DNA from: Xiphydria camelus
Lineage: Eukaryota > Arthropoda > Insecta > Hymenoptera > Xiphydriidae
Reading direction: 5' to 3'
DNA length: 64,000 nucleotides
Assembly (NCBI GenBank): GCA_963678675.1
Contig: OY783192.1
Coordinates: forward strand, 27,154,288 to 27,218,287
In this document: one piece after another, positions 1 through 11,362 of the stretch
Layout: the number at the start of each line of letters is the position of its first letter
Position numbering within the stretch: position 1 is the first letter of the stretch
Made by a program: the position numbers and the translations under genes
The notes under the pieces: generated by a model
Told to the model about the DNA's origin: nothing
Seen by the model: only the letters and a program-made list of their open reading frames with translations
Databases searched by the model: none

Positions 1-1000
1 TTTCCATAAAATTTCGCACACAGGCTAATGTAGAACAGCTCTAAGCAATAATTAAATAATTTTTAAAAATTCTCCAGTGGTGTAGATACTAGGGGCCGGT
101 ACCCCCATTTCCCCCCTCCCAATCTGCGGCGCCACTGGATATTTTGCAAAGAAAATTTAATTATTGGATTCCCCGTTTAATTTAGAGAAAAAATCACCCT
201 TGCAAATTTTTAATTTATGGCTTTGTTTTTGAGATATTTATTTTAATTTATAGGGTTGCGAGCAGGCCAAAGCTAGGTTGAACTCTATTAATTGTGATAT
301 GTGATAGAGCAACAAAAAAAAAATAGATTCTCATGAGGAAATTTGTTTCAAAAATGTTTCCTAACAAAGATATAGGGTGTCAAAGTTTCGAAAAAAAAAT
401 GGTTTTCTCATTCCCCTTTCCTCCTTCCCAATCTTCGGCGCCACTGGATATTTTGCAAAGAAAATTTAATTATTGGATTCCCCGTTTAATTTAAAGAAAA
501 AAATCACCCTTGCAAATTTTTGATTTGTGACTTCGTTATTGAGATTTTTTTCTTTAAATTAAACGTAACCCTATAAATTAAAATAAATATCTCAAAAACG
601 AAGCCATAAATCAAAAATTTGCAAGGGTGATTTTTTTCTCTAAATTAAATGGGGAATCCAATAATTAAATTTTCTTTGCAAAATGTCCAGTGGCGCCGAA
701 GATTGGGAGGGGGAAAGGAGGGTACCGGCCCCTAGTATCTACGCCACTGGAGAATTTTTAAAAATTATTTAATTATTGCTTAGAGCTGTTCTACATTAAC
801 CTGTGTGCAAAATTTCATGGAAATCGATGAAGTAGTTTAGAAGTTATGATGAGAAAACAATTTTTTTTCGAAACTTTGACACCCTGTATCTTTGTTAGGA
901 AACATTTTTGAAAAAAATTTTCTTATGAAAGTCTACTTTTTTTTTAGTTGTTCTATCACATATCAAAAAAATGACGTTTAACCTGGTCCACACTGTATAG
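1..1000. repeat. Composite foldback repeat, cut by the window edge
   Basis: Bases 1-256 return as a reverse complement at about 557-823 with only a few percent mismatch. Segment 257-412 is the inverted, more diverged counterpart of about 850-1000; both carry CTAACAAAGATA and GTGTCAAAGTTTCG. Segment 423-550 is a direct copy of 112-240. The order is therefore arm, inverted tail, partial direct copy, inverted arm, tail. No coding capacity is visible. This looks like two or more copies of a non-autonomous element joined in opposite directions; the left end lies outside the window. Confidence 0.8.
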
Positions 1001-1001
1001 G

Positions 1002-1229
1002 TACTCAGAGAAAAATGTAGTAGATTCGATTAAATCAGCGATCACGCGTAGGGAAATGCAGATTTAGTTACTTGGACTGATAATTGACTCGAATGGACTA
1101 CTGCCTGTTTCCTTCAAAGAGCCGTTAATCATTATAACCAAACTTATCAGTGAGAACAACTAATTCTGCATTCTCCCACCTGTAAACACAGATTTATTTG
1201 AATGTAGGTACCATTTTTTCTCTCAGTTT
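1002..1229. mobile_element. MITE family C, copy 1
   Basis: The left end reads ACTCAGAGAAAAATG and the right end TTTTTTCTCTCAGT, imperfect inverted termini beside TA. The inner text CATTCTCCCACCTGTAA and the segment GTTAATCATTATAACC are shared with copies at 27556 and 45308. About 228 bp with no open frame. The TA flank and terminal style suggest a Tc1/mariner-type MITE; that class is inference. Confidence 0.7.
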
Positions 1230-1230
1230 A

Positions 1231-1400
1231 TAATGCTTTTTTCCAATACGCGATTATGAAAATTAATTTACTTCGTAATTATGAGAAAATGAATATATAT
1301 ATTTCCTTAAAAAATTGCCCTAACAAATTTCATAATGGAGTATATTACCTAACTTTCAAAATCACATTGTAAAATATTTTTGTTTTCATCGCATTTTTGT
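1231..1400. mobile_element. MITE family D, partial copy
   Basis: Contains CCAATACGCGATTATGAAAA near its left side and the inverted counterpart CTTTCAAAATCACATTG near its right side, the signature of family D. The inner segment AAATTTCATAATGGAGTATA matches the other copies. It directly abuts the family C copy, so the terminal bases are uncertain. Confidence 0.55.
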
Positions 1401-3050
1401 TTTAAACAACGATGCGAAGTAATCTAAAAAGAATATTCGAAAATAAATTCGCGATTTAGGATATAAAGTGTGACAATGTATCGTCGATATCATTCTTGTG
1501 CTACTCGTATAATGACATCGACGATTATTAAATACATTAATGTTTATTTTTAGATAAACTGATTTTTTATGTTGTAAGAGAAAACGCAAACGCTCGAGAG
1601 AATTGGTTTAATGCAAATTTAGTCCTTTGTGCAATTTGTATTTTTTTTAACAAAAAAACGAAGTAAAACATTGTATAACATGGCATCGTTTATTGTTAAT
1701 AGGATTTCTAATTTATTTCCCATTTATTTTTAAAAATGGAGGAAAAGAGAATACTTTTTATGTTAAAGAACGTCGCTCTTCATTCGTTAAATTCAAATTT
1801 TTGCTCATGAAATGCTATAAAATAATTGAAACGTCAAGATATACATGAGACTAACATCAACAATAGAAGTTTTATAATGGGAATGTTCATATATTTAAGG
1901 ATCGTTATATCTCACCAACGTATAATGACACTGACAATCTCAAAAATATACTCGAGGCATCGACTGTAAGACGATATCTAATATCCCCATCACGTTCGTC
2001 GAATGATCAACAATTCGGAAGAACGTCGAATATCGTCGATCCGACGAAACACGCTCGACTCGGACTTTCCCGGTGTCCATTTCTCGCTTCGATCGTCGCG
2101 CGCTCCCGCCGCGCGGTAGTCCGCTTTCTTGCCGCACGCCCGCCGCGCCGCACGTTCCCGTTTCGACGAACGGCGAACGCCGGCCGAAGAAACGGATGAC
2201 TCGTGTCCTGGCGGCGGTCGCGGGCGAGAAGAACCGACGGAAAAAGCGGCAGCGATAAGCGGAGCGAGAGAGGAGGCGAGCGAAAGAAAGAAAGTGGAGA
2301 AGCCGGGGGGAAGGCAAACATCTCTCCCGCTGCCCCCCGAGAGCCGATCGACCGCAAACGATCCCCGACTCGCACCGATGACTCGGAGTCGCTCGGCTCC
2401 GTGAGTCCCGGCTCCTGCGCCGGCTGGCCCTCTCTCCCTTTCTGTTATTTCCCTTGCCCCGCGCGCGCGCGAGACCCGGCGAGAAATCAAAAACAAAAGC
2501 CGGCCGAAGCGGCAGCGAAGGACGATTTGTTCGCGCCGCGGGAGTCCAGCTTAACGAAAATAAGCCAACTTCTCACATAATTCACCGAGCGCGCTGCGCG
2601 GCGGTGGATGAGTAGTGGGGGGAGGGGTTAAAAGGAGGCGCGCGGACGCGGACCCGGACCCGGACGGAGCGAAGAGGTCCCTCTCTCTCTTCTACGTATA
2701 CAAATAGAAATCATTAATGGTTTTGTTTCGACGGTCTCTACGCCGGGAGAGGGGCATCGAGTGGCAATGATTCCTTAATGATCACTCGCCAGGTCGAAGG
2801 GGGAGTCGTCCTACCGACCGTATACCTTCTCTTACACTATACGGCGGACAGCGCGCCCGGGGATTCATACCTAGATAAACGCCGCGAGAGGCACGTGCAT
2901 CGCGGATCGGAGGTCGGCTTACAGGTGTAAATAACGCTTCGATGCGCGAAGAGAGCGCGGTCGGTGACTCTCGTCGTTAGTCGGCGCGCAAGGGTCGTTT
3001 AATTAATTATTCTCGCGCGTTGCACGCGGAGGGAGGACTGTAGGTATGGC
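1401..3050. other. No gene seen; AT-rich then CpG-rich unique sequence
   Basis: Bases 1401-2030 are AT-rich with no open frame of note. From about 2040 composition switches to very CpG-rich sequence with overlapping open frames on both strands that are Arg/Ser/Pro-rich and match nothing I know, as expected by chance at high GC. A short hexamer-like run (GGACCCGGACCCGGACGG) lies near 2655. A CpG-island promoter is possible, but I see no TATA box or paired initiator. Confidence 0.5.
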
Positions 3051-3792
3051 TTCTCCGCGCTATCGACACGCTCGAGGAAAATTTAGCATGAGGGCATAGG
3101 GATTTTTTATTTTAAAAAATTTGTATTGAACTTAATATAATAGTAGAGGAAATAAGTCACCAAAGTCGGGCCGCCACTTACTTTTTGGCATCTAAAAATT
3201 TTAGGAATCAACATATCGAAGTTACAATACCTGTATTGCAAATTGTAAACAATTGATTGTAACATACATTCGACACAAGTTTGAGACAAGACTTGTTTCT
3301 GAGAAATTTGGAAAAAACTTGCGACATGCATTTTTCGGGTTCTGGAAAAAGGGCTCCTAAAGTGGGCCCCCTACCTAAATACTCGAAAAATATCAAAAAG
3401 TGAGCGGAAATGAAATATTGTTTTTATTTAATGTTTTTTTTTTAAATTTATCGACCTTACCTTCTTTCCCGGAAAGGTGCGGAACCGAGGTATTAACGAC
3501 CTATGTTCACCGAAATATGTCGCTTCCCCGATGACGCGATTGATTATAGTCGACGAGTTAATTATGAGTGATGCTATGAATCAAACTTCCGAATTCCGTC
3601 GCCCGATGCGACGGAACAATGATATTTTAAAGGAATTGAGCATAAAAAACAAGGAACCCACATAAGGAACAGAAAAAATAATGGGGCTTCAACACCCATA
3701 AACTGATTAATCATTCTATGCACTTCAAAAATACAAATAATTTGAATTACTTACCGGTCAAACTACGTCAACAATAAAACAAATACGAACGC

Positions 3793-3939
3793 ATGAAAAA
3801 GTCCCTCAACGGCAAGAAATTGTTTGAACTGTCAAATGTTAACCATGAAAGATTAAAACCGATGGTGGAGACATATGTTGGGGCGTATCCAAAACTATCA
3901 TATGCAGGTGACTTTGTGGGTATAGAGATCTACATATGA
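3793..3939 (+). CDS. Small unassigned open frame inside a repeat
   Basis: ATG to TGA encodes 48 residues starting MKKSLNGKKLFEL and ending VGIEIYI. The composition is balanced and globular-looking (KLFELSNVNHERLKPMVET), unlike the low-complexity frames elsewhere in the window. I recognise no domain. It sits between related blocks of a decayed element, so it may be a remnant of a transposon protein or an exon fragment. No splice signals were convincing. It could also be chance. Confidence 0.2.
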   Translation: MKKSLNGKKLFELSNVNHERLKPMVETYVGAYPKLSYAGDFVGIEIYI

Positions 3940-4000
3940 AAATAAAGAGAGGGGCCCGCTTAAAGACCGGGGCGCGACATTGGTGACTTTCCTCTCTACC

Positions 4001-4168
4001 TATATAAAGCTTTTATCCAATACATGATTATGAAAATGAATATACCTACTCCGTTATGAAATTTATATTCAATTTGATATAATTCTATATAAAGTTCACT
4101 AAATATTTAATACAAATTTGACAACGGAATATATTAATTTTCATAATTACGTGTATTGGATAAAAGCG
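4001..4168. mobile_element. MITE family D copy
   Basis: Left side has AAGCTTTTATCCAATACATG followed by ATTATGAAAATGAATATA; right side has the inverted counterpart TTTTCATAATTACGTGTATT and GGATAAAAG. The arms pair over about 35 bp around an AT-rich centre. It is non-coding and lies inside the 3051-4290 element, so it inserted there or was carried with it. Confidence 0.7.
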
Positions 4169-4348
4169 CGTCTCCGCGCTATGGACACAGCCAAGGAAAA
4201 TTTAGCTGGAGGGATTCGGAATGAAATTTTGAGGAAAAATCGATTTTTGATTTTTTAAAATTCGCATTAAACTTGATATAATTATATATAAAGATTTATA
4301 TAATTATTATATGTTTATATTATAATTATTATCTTTGTATAATTGCAT

Positions 4349-4545
4349 TACAGTCAACTCTCGTTGTTAGGCCGGTGCAGGGGCTGTAGGAGAGGCGCAT
4401 TCTGAGAAATGGCCTTCCCCCACTCCTCGCGTCACTCCCCTAAAACCGTTTCTTATTTTCGTTTAGAGGGATCCCAGGACCAAAGTAGCTCGCATTGACG
4501 AGTGGCCTTATAACGAGCGGCCTTATAACGAGAGTTTTGACTGTA
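4349..4545. mobile_element. pogo/Tigger-like MITE
   Basis: Terminal inverted repeats are CAGTCAACTCTCGTTGTTAG at the left and TATAACGAGAGTTTTGACTG at the right, flanked by TA on both sides. The inner 150 bp contain CTGAGAAATGGCCTTCCCCC and no open frame. Ends of the type CAGTyrAACTCTCGTTATAA with a TA target site are typical of pogo/Tigger non-autonomous elements. Family D-like sequence lies on both sides (4262-4348 and 4546-4700), so this appears to be a younger insertion into a D copy. A related phrase, CTGAGAAATGGTCTTATCCGC, occurs near 62970. Confidence 0.8.
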
Positions 4546-4700
4546 TATAAAGATTGATTAAAACATGATTATGAAGATGAATATACCTATATGAAATTTA
4601 TATTCAATTGATATCGTTGTATGTAAAGTTCAACAAATATTTGATATAAATTTCACTAGAGAGTAGGTATGTACCTATTACTTTTCGTAATTGCATGTAC
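4546..4700. mobile_element. MITE family D, right part of interrupted copy
   Basis: AACATGATTATGAAGATGAA followed by TACCTATATGAAATTTATATTC matches family D; the left part is 4262-4348 (AACTTGATATAATT, ATATAAAGATTTATATAATT). The two parts are separated by the pogo-like element. The right inverted end (TTTTCGTAATTGCATGTACTG) is recognisable but diverged. Confidence 0.55.
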
Positions 4701-7310
4701 TGAATTGAACCTTAATGAACAATTATATTAAAAATACAAAATTTTCTTTCAGTGTATTAACAAAGAATCGAACGAAGAAAGCAAAGAAGGACACGTTCGA
4801 CGTTGAAAAAAATATAATAGAAGTCTTTATTCAGTCTTGTGGCCTTGAATGGGACATTGATTGCTACAAGCTACTTATTTACGACTTTGGCATACCGCAT
4901 CCATAAGAAAATGTCGTCCGTGAACATTCTTATGCCACGTTCTCCCACATGTTCGTTATTTCTACATACTCGCTGCACTTAGCCCATCACTCTCCTATTT
5001 TTCTATCCCAATTTCCTTTGTCCTTTCTCTCACTTTTCTTTCTACAATCCTTAACCATTCTACTTGTTTTCGAAAAAAATTGAGATTTCACGAAAATACG
5101 TCACCGTGAAAATAATCGAAAACTTCGATCGAGCATCGTGCACCGCATGTACCTAATACGTGGCGAAACCAGATCTCGGAAAAGAGAGTCACGATGGGGT
5201 GGCGCGAGAGTACCTGAGAGTTTTTCCCAGCCGCCGCGCGTACCACCGAGAGCACCGTATCGATCAATGACACAAACGTTTCGAACAATGCGACCCCGTT
5301 TCTTTATTACGGTCATCAGTCATTCGGTATAAATATTAAATTCGCTAAAAAACGCGCCGTTGTCGAGGGGGGGTCGAAGTTGCTGCGTCAGCGACCTAGA
5401 CAAAAGCCGGGGGCAGCAGCTGATCGATCGGGAGGGTTCTCGATCTCTCCCCGCGGTCCAGCCGTGCCGCGATCTTCGAACGAGCATCGCTCGAGCCAAT
5501 GGCGAAATTGCGCCATGATCTCGGCAGATCTCGCGTCGAAGCCGACGAGGGATCGCGCGCGATCCTTTCGATCGCGCCGCACCGGAGCGTACGACCTCGG
5601 CCGCCTCAACGAGGATAATGACGTATCCGAGAGAGCGTCAAGAAGAACCGTTGGGAGACCGATCGAGTGTTCCTATTACCCGTAGGTACAATCTTTATAC
5701 TTCACCGATTATTAATAACCGTGAAACGCTTTTTATCCGCTACGCCTTTCGAAAGTGCCGCCTATTCGATTTTTCTAGGATCGCGCGATGCGCGGGATCG
5801 ATAAATACCTAGCTGTGAAATTCGACGAACAGGGAAGGAGACTCGGCCGACGTACGTATAGAGTTCGACGAATCAATAACTAACGGCGATCTTGCTCTTC
5901 TCGAAGAGCTGTAGTCGACTATAATGTTATGGATCTAATTTCGAGACGAAGTCTCCACGATGGGTACAACTATCCGATGTTGGAACGAAGCGTGCCAACT
6001 TTGATCGCAATTATCTCGTGACCCGTGAACTTTTCGTTCAAATTGGTATAATACTAATTTGACGACCGCATATTTTACTACAAAAAATTCTGATACCAAT
6101 ATGTGCAAAAATCTTACGGTTAACGAGATAATCTGGATTGAAGTACGCGTAAACTACGCGTAACTTCCACTAGGCACGCTCGTCGCGGAGTGCACAGAAA
6201 TTTGTCTTTCCCCCTGCAAAAGCTTTATAGAAAGCGGCTTCATCGTCGATCCTCGCTCTCCGCTGCGCAAAGTGTGCATAAGTGCGCCGGAAAATACGGG
6301 TTACCCGTAACTCGTGTACGCGCATCGAAGGAATACAGAGAATAGTCGAACCGACTGCTCCTCGCGCGGCGTACATGCAGTAATACGGCTCCACATACGG
6401 TAGAAACCCAATAGCTCACGCGTGCACCGTGACTGTTACCCTTAATTTATGCCCTGGTCATTGGCGCGTACATATTTTAGCCGTAGTTACGTTCGTTCCG
6501 AACGAGAGTAATTTGTCGGCCATTTTGCCCTCTCCACCCCGCCGCGCAACCGATATAATATATCCGCAAGAAAGCTCACGCGGAGTCGAAAACATCATGG
6601 CGCGCGCGCGCGCATCGGCCCGAAGCTTCCTCTCTCGGGGGGCCGTAAAGTGCTACGTTTTACGGTGCGACGTAGGTACATGCGCCAGGGGCACCTATAC
6701 GGGTATTTTTTCATCACCACCATTCGAGAGCAACCGCGCGCCGGTCTCTCAATTACACCGTGGTACGACGGTGGCGCTTTTTGCTGTGATCGGCTCTCGA
6801 GATTCATGTACCTACTAGATCATGGTTATCGTCCGGTTTGTACTCCCGGCGTCACGGATTCTGTCGCTGGTGACTTTGTAAGATGTAATTTTCAAATGAA
6901 TGACCAACGAACAATTAATTCTCGTGCACTTATTACCTGTGGCGGAGTTTTCCCTGGGTGATCATCGTAACTGTTACGTATTGTAAAAAGTTCCAAGTAT
7001 TAAAAATTATCAGGATAAAAAAGTTAGTTAAGAAAATAATAAATAGAGAAAAAATAATGATTTCGTAGGTCATTTATATTATTTTTATATAATGAAAATA
7101 ATCTTATTTTATAGTTCTTTTGACTTTTTTTTTCAATTCATCAGAAAACGCCGACTCTGACAACCATGAGAGAGTGCTCCTAGCTTAATATCATTCCCGT
7201 TCAAGGTCATGCATGTAGCGAATATGGTAGCACTGCAGTTGGTTAGCATCATGATATCACTATAATAAGCATAAACACCAGTGCTCCTTCAACTTTTTTT
7301 TCCCGATAGG
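4701..7310. other. No gene recognised; unique sequence, partly CpG-rich
   Basis: Open frames of 60-130 codons occur on both strands, mainly at 5090-5690 and 6170-6960, but overlap each other heavily and have Arg-rich, low-information translations. No domain, repeat or RNA gene was recognised. The 4715-4906 frame (63 residues, ending GIPHP) has fairly normal composition but no splice context I trust. Short CG dinucleotide runs occur near 6600. Confidence 0.45.
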
Positions 7311-7537
7311 TACATCTAGCGATAATAATTCTGATCGTCCTGTTTTGGATGACGGTACTTGATCGGAGTCATCCGTAACTGAACGGTTCGAGCGAGTTTT
7401 ATTGTTTCGCCACAAGGACTAAATCTGATTGGTCCTTTATGACAAAACAAGAAAATCGGCTTGTACCGTCCAGCTAGAATCGACTCGATGAAGTTCTATC
7501 ACCCAAAGTGGGTCGATCATGGGATTGGAATAATTGA
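7311..7537. mobile_element. MITE family B, copy 1
   Basis: Begins TACATCTAGCGATAATAATT followed by CTGATCG; the right side carries the inverted GGGTCGATCATGGGATTGGA. The centre TTTCGCCACAAGGACTAAAT and GACAAAACAAGAAAATCGGC is shared with the copy at 56543. Ends are more diverged than in the other two copies, so this looks like the oldest of the three. Non-coding. Confidence 0.7.
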
Positions 7538-8049
7538 ACATACTTAATCATAAAAATTGTTCGAGCTTAGTAGTCGGAAAGAATTTTTATGGTTGTCGCA
7601 ACTATTTCTCAAGTTACCGGAAATAAAACGACTCAAACGTAAATCTATAATATGGTCTCGCGCTCCGGTAATACCAGGATGATTCGTTGGCTGCCGTGCA
7701 CGAAGTTGTCCGTGAAAACTCGATTCGAGCGGAATGCACCAGAGAGGATCCCCTCGATTCGTCACTGTATACTCAAGTAATTCGATTTCGTCGACAGCTC
7801 GTTAATTACTCGTTAAGAGACCTCGTCACACGGTGGACTCGACCGTAGGAAAATCCCTACACGCGCGCGAATGACCCGGAACTGGAGAAATATTGATCAA
7901 AGTCTACATATTTGACCTAGTTTTCTGAAAATCTTTTTTCTGTGCTTTAAGTGGACTGCTGTAGGTACGAATAGCGTTTCTTTGTCAGTATGGTATATTG
8001 CAACTGATTTTGGATTTACGATACAAAAGTGGGATAAATTACGTAATTT

Positions 8050-8232
8050 TTGTTCAACTTTGAACGTGATTATCTCGGAACGTAATGCAGATACGTGAAA
8101 AATCAAATTCACCTTTTTTATAGTAGAAATGTAGGTAAACATCTTCTGTTTAAACTTTTTGTCGATATCTTCAATCGTCTTCAAGATAAACGATTCTTAC
8201 TTTGTCCTTCAACTGGGGCATTCATCCCACTT
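8050..8232. repeat. Dispersed repeat R1, copy 1
   Basis: Shares an ordered series of blocks with 13311-13525: GAACGTGATTATCTC, GCAGATACGTGAAAAATC, TTTTATAGTAGAAATG, GATATCTTCAATCGTCTTCAA and GATAAACGATT. Divergence is roughly a quarter of sites. No inverted termini and no coding potential were seen; the class is unknown. Confidence 0.65.
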
Positions 8233-8894
8233 TTAGCCTAACTGAATTTAAGCATAGCAGAATATATAGGTAATATGCATTCAGGATTTAACGCATGATA
8301 AAAAACTTTAGGATTTTAATGACGTGAACTTTTATAAACTACATTTTTCATTCATTCGGTGTTAATTAATTAATTGGCTATAACGATACAAAGTTTTATC
8401 AATTTATTCAAAGAAAAAAATATTTATTAGTACAATAAAACCTGGAAAGCGACACCCCAAAAATTACGAAAATTTAATTCGAAGCTGATTCCAAAAAAAT
8501 TCCACACCGCTAAACTTCTTTTCCGATATTCGTTATAGTGAAAAATGTCGACACTATAGAAGAGGGGTTCCAACGCCTCAAAACATCGAAAGCAAATTTA
8601 GCACGCGCCCGATCACGCGTGTTCTCTGCAATGATTACCTCCCCTCCCCGGCCCTGAACTGCCCACCGGGAGCATGCATCCCATTCCCTCTTCCCTTTTG
8701 CCGTTCCCCTCGGTTTGTCCACTACTCCATATAAGGAGCGAAACCACGCCTCTAAATCTCCCTGTTACGACGTAAGTGTAACGCTCGTGTGTTCGTTTCC
8801 ATTTTATAACACTAAGAGGATAGTAACCCTTTCCTGCTTGAAAAAAAAAATGTCTCACTCTACCCCATTTTCCTCTAGCCCCGTCCCCCCGCTA
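8233..8894. other. No gene seen; AT-rich then GC-rich unique sequence
   Basis: Bases 8233-8560 are AT-rich; 8600-8890 become C-rich and CpG-rich. Overlapping short open frames on both strands have no recognisable product. The C-rich stretch leads into the duplicated block at 8895. Confidence 0.4.
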
Positions 8895-9020
8895 TTCGGG
8901 GAGCGCACACCCCTCGCTGTCAGCACGTGGCACCGCGAGATGAAAGGATACACCTATGAATCGATGTAGGATGCTCTCCGTAGCGTTTACGGTTACGCAA
9001 TGATTACCGTGCATCGAACG
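8895..9020 (+). repeat. Duplicated GC-rich block, copy 1
   Basis: Ordered identical words are shared with 9755-9876: GAGCGCACACCCC, GTCAGCACG, GATGAAAGGATAC, CTCCGTAGCGTTTACGGTTA and then CAATGATTAC against CAATAATTAC. Spacing is nearly the same in both copies. Conserved words separated by changed spacers suggest either an old local duplication with some constrained sites or a dispersed repeat. No open frame is shared. Confidence 0.7.
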
Positions 9021-9754
9021 GCTCCCGAAGTGCTCATTGTTCGGCAAACTGCATCGCTTATTAGAAATACTAGCTGGATATAGGTAATATATTTTTAAAT
9101 TACCCGTAATTCAGTCGACTTGAATTGATGGTCGAAATTGAACATATTCATGGAGGATTCACGACATATGTATTCGTGGTTGTCTCTTTTTATAATCATT
9201 GTCTTGATTACGATACATTTTCAAAATAGACGAATCCCTTCAATTATAAAAGGTAGCTTTTTAAAATGAGAAATAATAAAATCGACTCGAATTGCTCTTT
9301 TAGACGTATTCATTTGAACAAGTTTACTTATATTTAATAAATGTTTACAGATATGAAATAATTGTTCCTCCTAGATATGTAAATTTTAATTTTACGCGAC
9401 AGATAACGCAATTCTCGAATTAGAAACCCTTACATAAATCTATCTTCGTCTAAATCATTTAGTTAGTGATTAGATGTAGAGATTGAAAAGCAAGAAGTTA
9501 ACAAGAAAAAAAAACGCAACAATTAAAATTAAACAAGTAGACTCACACCTTAAACATTACAAAATATTTTACAAATATATGCAGTCATCGATGCAATGAC
9601 TTATAACGTACAAGCATTATCCAAGATTGATATCCCCCTTTAATAAAAGAGGAAACTATCTCGCCCTCCACCGCCATCTTTTTATTTCTCCCCCTCCCTA
9701 TTGCCCCTTTTCAACAAACTTACTCCGTTAAATAAATTCCATCCCCCCTCTCGC
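9021..9754. other. No gene seen; AT-rich spacer between duplicate blocks
   Basis: AT-rich throughout, with a long A-run near 9507 and no open frame above 60 codons. The final 100 bases turn C-rich, as does the sequence before copy 1 of the duplicated block, so the duplication may have been longer originally. Confidence 0.45.
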
Positions 9755-9876
9755 GTCTAAAGAGCGCACACCCCTTCCGCGTCAGCACGCCGTAGCACGC
9801 ACTAGGATGAAAGGATACGTTCGCGACGGATACTCCGTAGCGTTTACGGTTACACAATAATTACAACGCATCATAA
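9755..9876 (+). repeat. Duplicated GC-rich block, copy 2
   Basis: Partner of 8895-9020. The words GAGCGCACACCCC, GTCAGCACG, GATGAAAGGATAC and CTCCGTAGCGTTTACGGTTA are kept. Downstream lies CTATAAACGAGCCC at about 9897 and GC-rich sequence; this could be a TATA-like element, but no initiator falls at the usual 30-base distance. Confidence 0.7.
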
Positions 9877-11362
9877 CGATCGGAGCGCGCATTGTCTATA
9901 AACGAGCCCAGCGCGGCCACATCCCCCTCCGAGTGCTCTTCAGGCTTCGAGAGACGGTTCGGTCCGCTTGCGCGCGCGCCGCGAGAAGAGCCGGTCTTTT
10001 CGGTCCTTCCTTTCCGCTCATCATCAGAGCTCAGACGCTCTTAATTACGCTCTAAAGAGGCGTTTCCCCGACAATGGCTCCTCCGCTACTTCTCCAAATC
10101 ATTTTGTTCCGATCGACAATGCGAGAGACGTTTCTCCTCCCTTATTCTCCTTTTGAAGGTTCCGTACTTAATAGCGTCGCGGCGTTCGGGAGACGAAGAT
10201 CGATTCGATCCTTGGGACTGTTTTCTTCTTTGTTTCTTTCCTATTCTTCGGGTACAGTGAAAGAGTTCGCAAGGTAGAGTACCTATACTCGTCGAAGGAC
10301 GGCGACGTTTTGCACGATCACTGCTTTCTTTTACACATCAAAGCCTCGACAATCATTACACTGTCATTGCGCGAGATTATCGGTCGTACGCCATGTCGTA
10401 GGTACATATGCGTTCTGGAAAGAAGAAATGCTCGAATCGAATTAATTTTTTTAGAAGGGTTGCACGTAATTGGTTTTGTATAGAGATAAATCATCTCGCT
10501 TCGTTCATTTCTGTATATATACTTCGAACAAATCTAATTCAGAAATGTGGTATTGACGATTGATCCTTATATCGTAGGTGTGATATCTTTTATTCTAAGA
10601 AAGAGAAGTCCACAGGTCCACACAAGTATATATTTGTATCGTCTCAGAAGTAGTACTTATACGAAATATTAAAAGTCCATCCCAAGCTCTCTTATCTTAA
10701 GTCACAAAAGCCAGACATTTTTGTAATGCCTAAAATATTCTTAGAGTAGGTTTTTAAGAGTTGACCCCTATCTCCCATTTGAAACCACGGTAGCGGGGTG
10801 TCCATAATCAAATAGCTTCCTCTAACCGTGCCGGGAAGAGAAACTACTGTGGCCTTAACCTCGCCCGAGGACTGCAATCGCGTGGGAATGCCAGAACACC
10901 TCTCGGTGTCTCTCCTCCTCCTTCATTCAGCTCCTCTACACTCCCGAACGCGTCACCCGCGCAACGAGCAAATGTGCTCCACAGCTACCAGGTACCAACC
11001 GTCGCGCGCCTGGCGTATGCTAAGCCGGCGAACATCTCACAATGGGACTCGGAATTAATTAACGGACAATTAGCATCGCGCGGGGTTACCGCCGGCCGCG
11101 GTGATTATGTTTTAATGATACAACGATTCCGTACTGTCGGGATTGTGTCTGTGTGATGCCGGGATATCTTAGATCTCTCGGGGTGAGTGCGATGAGAGAG
11201 GGGCTGTGAGTACCACCGTGCCCTCTCTCCATGCACAGCCGTGGAGCTCTCTGTACTGAATTCACTTGAGATCTACTTGAGCGCTCTAGTAGGCACTGGA
11301 GTGCGTCCTCCGTGTAGACGGTAACCGTAGAGCCTATCGGCGCGCGTTCTCTATCCGTATAC
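9877..11362. other. No gene recognised
   Basis: Mixed composition. A minus-strand open frame at 10692-10877 (61 residues, ending SGFCDLR) has balanced composition, but its start is not an ATG and its splice context is weak. Plus-strand frames near 9968-10277 and 10828-11156 are Arg/Ser-rich. A splice-donor-like GGGGTGAGTGCG occurs at about 11179 without a supporting exon. Confidence 0.4.

Larger units (their letters stand above)
3051..4290. repeat. Decayed element bounded by related sequence blocks
   Basis: Bases 3051-3146 (CTCCGCGCTAT, GAGGAAAATTTAGC, then TTGTATTGAACTTAATATAA) recur in the same orientation at 4171-4280. In addition 3147-3182 (GAGGAAATAAGTCACCAAAG) recurs inverted at about 3955-4000. 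The inner region holds a 48-codon open frame (3793-3939) and a family D copy (4001-4168). I read this as a rearranged, partly decayed transposon of about 1.2 kb; the family is unknown. Confidence 0.5.

Noticed and set aside
9890..9945. CTATAAAC as a TATA box with TTCAGG as initiator
   Set aside because: Distance is about 43 bases and neither matches well; not enough to call a promoter.
10692..10877. 61-codon minus frame with balanced composition
   Set aside because: Non-ATG start, poor acceptor, and no recognisable homology.
11170..11190. GGGGTGAGTGCG as a splice donor
   Set aside because: No coding frame or acceptor-bounded exon precedes it.
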